Positions 58,885 to 64,000 of a stretch of DNA of 64,000 bases are shown piece after piece (the first letter of the stretch is position 1; each line of letters starts with the position of its first letter). The stretch is from contig NZ_CP045929.1 in the NCBI RefSeq assembly GCF_009664835.1, positions 2,418,001-2,482,000 of the forward strand, written 5' to 3'. This stretch comes from Allosaccharopolyspora coralli (GTDB taxonomy: Bacteria; Actinomycetota; Actinomycetes; Mycobacteriales; Pseudonocardiaceae). Below the pieces are notes generated by a model. It saw only the letters and a list, made by a program, of their open reading frames with translations, searched no databases and had not been told where the DNA came from. The position numbers were made by a program, and so were the translations under genes.

Positions 58885-61800
58885 GTGCGCTACGCGGAGC
58901 ACCACCCCTCCGGCCCGTCGAACGAGACGACCCCCTCCTTCGCCGGGGCGCGCCGACTCCGTCGAGTGCGGCTTTTCGCCCTCCTCGTCGGTCTGCTCGG
59001 TACCGCCCTGTCCCTGGCCGTCCCGTTCCTGCCCGTCACCCACGACGCCACGAGCCTGCGGTGGCCGACTGCCGAAGGCACTCGCGACGTCTCCGCTCCG
59101 CTGGTGATCTACTCCCCGACCAGGCTGCACGCCGAGATCCCGTGCGAGACGGCCCGGTCGCTGGACTCCCGCACCACCGCTCGCGGCCACCTGATCGACA
59201 CCAACCCGAAGGAATCGAAGTACGGCAACCTCACCGGCCTCACCGTCGCGGTCGACGACGGCGCCGTCTCCGTGCACTCCCGAGGTCAGAACCTGGGGAG
59301 CCGGCCGCTGCCTGCAGGCCCCTGCACCGTCGTGGTGCACTCGGACGCCGGACGCACCAACGCCACCGTCGACGGCGTGACACTCGCCGACGTGCGCGGC
59401 GACCAACGGCCGCAGCTCACCGGCATCTACTCCGATCTGGACGGCGAACTGGACGACGTCCGGGGGTTGAGTGTCGAGGCGCGCGTCGACAATCGGTTCG
59501 ACAGCGTCGCGACGCCGCTCAAACTCGTCGCGATGGGGCTCGCGGTGCTGGCGTTCCTCGGCTCCGTCGTCGCGTTGCGCCGACTCGACGCCCACGCCGG
59601 TCGAGGCGCCCCGAAACTCGCCCCGCGCGGATGGTGGCATCCCCGGCTCAAGGACGTCGCGGTCGTCGGGTCTCTCGCGCTGTGGTGGCTCATCGGCGCG
59701 TTCACCTCCGACGACGGCTACACCGCGGCGATCGCGCAGGCGCGCGACGACGCCGGGTACGTGAGCAACTACTACCGATGGTTCGCCAATCCGGAAGCGC
59801 CGTTCGGATGGTTCTACGAGTTCTACGCGCTCTGGACGGACGTCTCGACGTCGGTGCCGTGGATGCGATTGCCCGCGCTGCTCATGGGTGTCGCCAGTTG
59901 GCTGCTCATCAGCCGGGAGGTCCTCCCCCGCCTCGGGCAGCAAGTACGCCGCAGCAGCGCGGCCGGATGGGCTGCCGCAGCGGTGTTCCTCGCGTTCTGG
60001 TTGCCGTTCAACAACGGCTTGCGGGCCGAACCGGTCGTGGTGCTGTTCTCGCTGCTGGCGTTGTGCGCGGTCGAGCGGGCGGTGGCCACCGCCCGGCTCA
60101 CACCGGCCGCGCTCGGGCTCCTCGGCGCGGCGCTGTCCCTCGGCGCCGCGCCGCACGGCATCGTCGCCGTCCTGCCCTACGTCGCGGCGGCGAAACCGCT
60201 GCTGATTCTCGTGTACCGACGCGCCACGAAGTTCGGCTGGTTGCCGATCCTGTCTCCGATCGCGGCGTCCGGCTTCGTCGTACTCGTGCTCCTGTTCTCC
60301 GATCAGACGTACCAGACGGTCTCGGACGGACTGGAACTCAAGACGGCGTTCGGTCCGAACGAACAGTGGTACGAGGAACTCAATCGCTACACCCTGTTGT
60401 TCGGTCAGAGCCCGGACGGCGCGCTGGCGCGGAGATTCCCCGTGTTGCTGGTGATTCTGTGTCTGTTGACCTGTGCGGCCGTGTGGTTGCGCCGTGGCCG
60501 GATCCGCGGCGCAGCGCTCGGACCCACCCAGCGGTTGTTGGCCGTGACGGCACTGTCCTTCGTGGTCCTCATGCTCACCCGCACGAAGTGGTCGCATCAC
60601 TTCGGGCTGTTCGCGGCGGTGGGCGGAGCGCTCGCGGCTCTCACGGCGTTGGCCGCTGGAAGTACGGTGTTGCGTTCGCGGCGGAACCGGGCCGCGTTCT
60701 TCTCCGGACTCATGATCATCGCGGCGCTGGCTTCGGCGGGCACCAACGGCTTCTGGTACGTCTCGAGCTGGGGCGTGCCGTGGTTCGACCAGCCGCCTTC
60801 GTTCCAGGGCTACATCGCGAGCAACGTGCTGCTGGTCGTGGCGGCCGTGGCCGGACTCGTCGCAGTGTTCGAGCACGTCCGCGCGCAACGGCGACTCGCA
60901 CCCGCCGGTCTCGAGAAACGCAGCAGCACGCTCGCGCGGGGTACCGCGCCGCTGGCGATCGTGTGCGCCTTGCTCGTCGTCGGCGAGCTCGCCGTGTTCG
61001 CCAGGGCGGTGGACAAACAGGCCGACAGCTACAGCATCGGCCGAGACAACGCGTTGCAGCTCGCCGGACAGAGCTGCGGAATGTCCGACTACGTGCAGGT
61101 CGAAACGGACCCTGTCGCGGGCGTGCTGCCGGTGTCGGCTGGGCAACCCACGAACGCGGCACCGGGCGCCGACGTCCCGGAACGGCTGCGTACGGAGTCG
61201 GCCGACGCCTATCTCGCGGAACGGACGGAGGGATTCACCCGCGACGGCTATCCGGAGGCCGACGGTTCGCAACCCGGGGAGCTCGATTTCCGCCCACGGC
61301 ACGGGTTCGGCGGCGACGACGCACCGGTGTGGGGTAGCCACCTGCCCGGTGGGGTCAACACCGGCGAACTCCGCACCCCGTGGTACGACCTTCCCGAACG
61401 CGCTCGCACCGGAGACTCCCCCGTCGTACTGGGGATGGCGGGTCTCGAGGTCGCCCCGAGCTCGCTGACGATCGAGTTCGGACGCGACACCGAGCAGGGA
61501 TTCGAGATACTGCACAGCTATCCGGTACGGCAGGGGCCGGGACCGAGCTGGCGGGAGCACCGCGTCCCGATCGGCGGAAAGTCCACGCAGGCCACCAAGA
61601 TGCGCGTGGTCGCCGTCGACGACGGTCTCGGCGGCGGAAACTGGCTCGCCGTCACTGCACCGCGCGTCCCGAGACTGACGACGATGACCGACCTGGTCGG
61701 CGACTCACCCGTGTTCATCGACTGGGTCGCCGCGTTCCTGCACCCGTGTCTGCGCACCACCCGGCTCCGGGACGGGGTCGCCGAGATGCCCGCGTTCCGC

Positions 61801-62145
61801 GTCACGGCAGGCGAAGTACTGCGCGACGACGGTGAGAACTGGTCGGCGCCGCAATTCGGCGGGCCGTACGGCTGGATGAGCGTCACGTCCAGCGTGCGCG
61901 AGTTGCCGACCTACCTCGACGGCGCGGTCACCAGGGACTGGGGTTCGCTGTTCGTCGTCGAGCCGTCCGCGCCGGACGCGTTGCCCGCGTCCGCGGCGTT
62001 GCATGTCGAATCGGAGACGCACTGGGGAACCTGGTCACCCGGCCCGGTCGGTCGGCACGTCGAACTGCCCGGCAAGATCCCGAGATCGTCGGAGAGCTCG
62101 GCGCCGCCGCGCTCCGTCGGCAGCGAGGGCGGATCGGGCCGCTGA
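58885..62145 (+). CDS. Cell-wall arabinosyltransferase of the EmbA/B/C family
   Basis: The 1086-residue GT-C glycosyltransferase has the usual Emb length. The first membrane helix is at residues 28-48, followed by an extracellular lectin-like domain (52-205) and then a block of about a dozen helices. The catalytic acidic motif is SDDGY at 275-279 in FTSDDGYTAAIAQARDDAGYVSNYYRWFANPEAPFGW, very close to mycobacterial Emb proteins, as are EQWYEELNRYTLLF and RTKWSHHFGLFAAVGGALAAL. The C-terminal 380 residues form the extracytoplasmic carbohydrate-binding part (ETHWGTWSPGPVGR). It would add arabinofuranose from decaprenyl-phosphoarabinose to wall arabinan. Only one emb gene is here. GTG 58885; no strong RBS. 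Confidence 0.93.
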   Translation: MRYAEHHPSGPSNETTPSFAGARRLRRVRLFALLVGLLGTALSLAVPFLPVTHDATSLRWPTAEGTRDVSAPLVIYSPTRLHAEIPCETARSLDSRTTARGHLIDTNPKESKYGNLTGLTVAVDDGAVSVHSRGQNLGSRPLPAGPCTVVVHSDAGRTNATVDGVTLADVRGDQRPQLTGIYSDLDGELDDVRGLSVEARVDNRFDSVATPLKLVAMGLAVLAFLGSVVALRRLDAHAGRGAPKLAPRGWWHPRLKDVAVVGSLALWWLIGAFTSDDGYTAAIAQARDDAGYVSNYYRWFANPEAPFGWFYEFYALWTDVSTSVPWMRLPALLMGVASWLLISREVLPRLGQQVRRSSAAGWAAAAVFLAFWLPFNNGLRAEPVVVLFSLLALCAVERAVATARLTPAALGLLGAALSLGAAPHGIVAVLPYVAAAKPLLILVYRRATKFGWLPILSPIAASGFVVLVLLFSDQTYQTVSDGLELKTAFGPNEQWYEELNRYTLLFGQSPDGALARRFPVLLVILCLLTCAAVWLRRGRIRGAALGPTQRLLAVTALSFVVLMLTRTKWSHHFGLFAAVGGALAALTALAAGSTVLRSRRNRAAFFSGLMIIAALASAGTNGFWYVSSWGVPWFDQPPSFQGYIASNVLLVVAAVAGLVAVFEHVRAQRRLAPAGLEKRSSTLARGTAPLAIVCALLVVGELAVFARAVDKQADSYSIGRDNALQLAGQSCGMSDYVQVETDPVAGVLPVSAGQPTNAAPGADVPERLRTESADAYLAERTEGFTRDGYPEADGSQPGELDFRPRHGFGGDDAPVWGSHLPGGVNTGELRTPWYDLPERARTGDSPVVLGMAGLEVAPSSLTIEFGRDTEQGFEILHSYPVRQGPGPSWREHRVPIGGKSTQATKMRVVAVDDGLGGGNWLAVTAPRVPRLTTMTDLVGDSPVFIDWVAAFLHPCLRTTRLRDGVAEMPAFRVTAGEVLRDDGENWSAPQFGGPYGWMSVTSSVRELPTYLDGAVTRDWGSLFVVEPSAPDALPASAALHVESETHWGTWSPGPVGRHVELPGKIPRSSESSAPPRSVGSEGGSGR

Positions 62146-62357
62146 TGGGCGGTTGGGTACATGTGTGTCCGTGGGGCACGGTCGCAAGTGACCAGCCGCG
62201 GCAGAGTGCGGGGCTCCGGCGTTCGGAGTTCGTGCCTCGCAAAGCAGGGGTTCTCGCGCGTACGCCTGGTACTCAAGAGCACCCCAACGCACCGAGGCGC
62301 GAACTGGGGCGGCGGTACCGGATCGCCGAGCCCGGTTCCACACATGCCCTCTGCGCT
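62143..62357 (+). repeat. Structured stop-codon repeat, copy L (full length)
   Basis: The element exactly fills the space between two convergent genes: its first bases are the arabinosyltransferase TGA and its last base touches the stop of the GlxA-type regulator (62357-62359). It carries GTGTCC-GTG-GGGCAC, GGCTCCGGCGTTCGGAG, GTGCCTCGCAAAGCAGG, GCGTACGCCTGGTACTCAAG, GCGAACTGGGGCGGCGGTAC and CGGTTCCACACATGCCCTCTG. Confidence 0.88.
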
Positions 62358-63340
62358 CACTGATCGGTCTCGACACCACGGAAGGTGCGGCGGTACGCCC
62401 GAGGCGAGACGCCTAGTGCGGCCTTCATGTGCTGGCGCAGTGACGTGCCCGTACCGAATCCGGCGTCGGTCGCGATTCGGTCGACGGGCCGGTCGGTGTT
62501 CTCGAGCAGGTCCAACGCACGCTCGAGGCGTTGCTGCGCGAGCCACTGCCCGGCCGACGTCCCGACCTCGTCGCGGAATCGCCGGGTGAAGGTCCGCGGG
62601 CTCATCGACTCGACGGCGGCCAGCCGCCCCACCGACAACGGTTGCTCGAGTCGCTCCAACGCCCACGCACGTGCGCGGGCTGTGGACGACGTCCGTGGTT
62701 CGGGTACCGGCCGCCGGATGAATTGCGCCTGGCCACCCGCTCGGTGCGGAGGGACGACCATCATCCGCGCCACCCGGTTGGCGACCGCGGCACCGTGGTC
62801 GGTGCGGATCAGATGCAGGCACAGGTCGATTCCCGAGGCTTCCCCCGCAGAGGTGAGAATCCTGCCTTCGTCGACGTAGAGCACGTCGGGGTCCAGCGAC
62901 ACGGCCGGGAACAGGCTCCGGAAGCGGTCGGTGGCGTGCCAGTGGGTGGTCGCCCGTTTCCCGTCGAGCAGCCCGGCGGCGGCCAGGACGAACGCTCCCG
63001 TACAGATCGAGGCGAGCCTCGTTCGCACTCCGATCCGGTCGACGGTGGCCTGCAACGCCGGGTGCAGCGTGCCGGAGTTTTCGGGCTCGCCGGCACCGTA
63101 CGAGGCGAGCACGACGACCGTGTCCGCGCGATCGAGCAGCTCCGGTCCGTGCTCGACGGAGACGGCGAAATCGGCGCTCGTGGACACCGTCCCGGGCTCG
63201 GGCGCGCAACTCACCACCTCGTACAACGGCTCACCGCCGTCGGACACCGCACCGGCGAAGAGTTGGTGGACCAGCCCCAGCTCCATCGTATTCACACCGG
63301 GGCGGACCAGGACGGCCACCACATGCCGACGACGAGTCAT
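62357..63340 (-). CDS. GlxA-type transcriptional regulator (DJ-1/PfpI plus AraC HTH)
   Basis: The 327-residue protein has an N-terminal DJ-1/PfpI-like domain (residues 5-185) with the nucleophile-elbow region RLASICTGAFVLAAAGLLDGKRATTHW, and a C-terminal AraC-type double HTH (LSVGRLAAVESMSPRTFTRRFRDEVGTSAGQWLAQQRLERALDLLENTD, DRIATDAGFGTGTSLRQHMKAALGVSPRAYRRTF). Such proteins usually activate nearby catabolic genes; the adjacent divergent targets would be the mini membrane protein and the flavoprotein. ATG 63340 lacks a strong RBS. Confidence 0.92.
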   Translation of the reverse strand: MTRRRHVVAVLVRPGVNTMELGLVHQLFAGAVSDGGEPLYEVVSCAPEPGTVSTSADFAVSVEHGPELLDRADTVVVLASYGAGEPENSGTLHPALQATVDRIGVRTRLASICTGAFVLAAAGLLDGKRATTHWHATDRFRSLFPAVSLDPDVLYVDEGRILTSAGEASGIDLCLHLIRTDHGAAVANRVARMMVVPPHRAGGQAQFIRRPVPEPRTSSTARARAWALERLEQPLSVGRLAAVESMSPRTFTRRFRDEVGTSAGQWLAQQRLERALDLLENTDRPVDRIATDAGFGTGTSLRQHMKAALGVSPRAYRRTFRGVETDQ

Positions 63341-63448
63341 GGCTCGATTCTTTCACAAGGTGTCCATCAGGTCACTCGTTCGCTCGGTGCGCACCCGGCA
63401 TCGTCGGAGGAGTCGGAACCACACGACCGAGAACACGGGGAGACTCCG

Positions 63449-63586
63449 ATGATCGAGATTTGGGCCGCAATGCTCGTCACCGCCGTCGTCGCTTTCGTGA
63501 TCGCCGCAGTGGCGACCCGCCGCGAACGCCTGCGCATGCACCACCACGACCGACGGGGCGAACGGCACTCTCACCTCGTCTCGTGA
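63449..63586 (+). CDS. 45-aa single-span membrane mini-protein
   Basis: The product is MIEIWAAMLVTAVVAFVIAAVATRRERLRMHHH, one hydrophobic helix followed by an Arg/His-rich tail. ATG 63449 has GGGGAGA upstream, and codon usage fits the surroundings. The last nine codons lie inside the first unit of the GGCGAACGGCAC repeats, so the C-terminus is encoded by repeat sequence. No family is recognised. Confidence 0.55.
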   Translation: MIEIWAAMLVTAVVAFVIAAVATRRERLRMHHHDRRGERHSHLVS

Positions 63587-63673
63587 GGCGAAAGTGCCGT
63601 TCGCCTCAACGTGGACACTGGGGCGAACGGCACTTTCGCCTCGTCTGAAGGGGCGAAAGTGCCGTTCGCCTCA
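63555..63673. repeat. Two inverted pairs of the GGCGAAAGTGCCGTTCGCC repeat
   Basis: Four units occur in alternating orientation: inverted at 63555, direct near 63586, inverted near 63621 and direct near 63653. The last two form a perfect 19-bp stem (GGCGAACGGCACTTTCGCC and its complement) with a loop of about 12 bases. The core is the same as in the tandem array at 37741-37890, 26 kb away. Position after the mini-protein gene suggests a terminator-like role. Confidence 0.9.
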
Positions 63674-63767
63674 TGATTCGATGGAGACTCCGGCGTCCGA
63701 CGACACCTCGAAGTCACTCTCGTGCGAGAGACTCCAGGGCACGACGGGAACGAGGAGGCGGACGACG

Positions 63768-64000
63768 ATGGGTGCCTGCGCTGCTCCGGAACCGAACGAT
63801 GCGTGGCCGGCGGTGGGCGGCTCACTGGACGAGGACGAACACTCACTCGACTGGGCCGCTACCGACTGGGGTGGCCTGCTCCACCGTCGCCCACGCGCGG
63901 TGCTGCGTCCGAACGCGACGTCGGACATCGCGCGGCTCGCGTCGTTCTGCCGAGAACGCGGTCTCACGCTGCGGCCGCGCGGGCAGGGGCATTCGCTCCA
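63768..64000 (+). CDS. FAD-linked oxidase, BBE/cytokinin-oxidase-like (3' truncated by window edge)
   Basis: The 77 visible residues start with ATG 63768 behind GAGGAGG. They contain DWGGLLHRRPRAVLRPNATSDIARLASFCRERGLTLRPRGQGHSL, the beginning of a PCMH-type FAD-binding domain with RGQGHS, where His often carries covalent FAD. There is no obvious signal peptide in the first 25 residues. The substrate cannot be told from this part. It may be controlled by the nearby GlxA-type regulator. Confidence 0.82.
   Translation, partial: MGACAAPEPNDAWPAVGGSLDEDEHSLDWAATDWGGLLHRRPRAVLRPNATSDIARLASFCRERGLTLRPRGQGHSL

Noticed and set aside
58792-61560. Very long minus-strand open frame opposite the arabinosyltransferase gene
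   Set aside because: It mirrors the GC-rich third positions of the plus-strand gene, is Arg/Asp/Glu/Gln-rich and has no motif; the plus-strand frame has clear Emb signatures.

Overview
The window is a gene-dense, high-GC chromosomal segment with many GTG starts and stop/start overlaps of the GTGA/ATGA type. An Emb-type wall arabinosyltransferase, an isorenieratene-type carotenoid locus and a 2-oxoacid dehydrogenase paired with an Lrp regulator point to an actinobacterium, most likely of the Pseudonocardiaceae; this placement is inference from gene content. I see no rRNA, tRNA, CRISPR array, transposase or phage gene.

Layout. 1-4.5 kb: the 3' end of a ClpC-type unfoldase, then a minus-strand pair of an ATP-grasp ligase and a 676-residue protein with a papain-like Cys-His-Asn set. 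4.8-10.7 kb: the phenylacetyl-CoA epoxidase operon paaZ-A-B-C-D-E. 10.9-14.4 kb: a hypothetical protein, a membrane molybdopterin oxidoreductase and a fasciclin lipoprotein. 14.7-19.1 kb: carotenoid genes crtB, crtT-like and crtU-like, with a convergent Rieske oxygenase-like gene. 19.2-21.7 kb: a small helical protein, a cytoplasmic-type subtilase co-translated with an I9-like mini-protein, and a universal stress protein. 21.7-29.2 kb: an aerobic CoA-dependent aromatic (probably 2-aminobenzoate) cluster with a PaaX regulator and RidA. 29.5-34.1 kb: a sulfation operon (PAPS synthetase-like, CysQ, sulfotransferase, arylsulfotransferase-like). 34.8-43.2 kb: a DUF3048 lipoprotein, a VOC protein, a membrane protein, a split FluG-like pair (glutamine synthetase plus amidohydrolase), an ABC exporter and a small monooxygenase-like protein. 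43.3-47.4 kb: E1alpha/E1beta/E2 2-oxoacid dehydrogenase with divergent Lrp regulator. 48.1-56.3 kb: a small membrane protein, a DUF1015 protein, and a LuxC/LuxE-like fatty acyl reductase system (GNAT, LuxE, LuxC-ligase fusion, stand-alone ligase). 56.7-64 kb: a diguanylate cyclase, a DUF488 protein, the arabinosyltransferase, a GlxA-type regulator, a mini membrane protein and the start of a BBE/cytokinin-oxidase-like flavoprotein.

Two layers of repeats overlay the genes. One is a family of structured elements (about 210 bp when complete, at least 12 full, truncated or internally deleted copies) sitting 3' of genes; its termini are inverted repeats, and the outer end often supplies or overlaps the stop codon. 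The other is a GGCGAAAGTGCCGTTCGCC repeat, found as five exact-period 30-bp tandem units at 37.7 kb and as two inverted pairs at 63.6 kb.

The best candidates for undescribed biology are the structured stop-codon repeat family, the LuxC-ligase/LuxE/GNAT operon (aldehyde production with no luciferase in view), the ATP-grasp/papain-like pair, and the sulfation operon whose PAPS synthetase has a degenerate sulfurylase domain.
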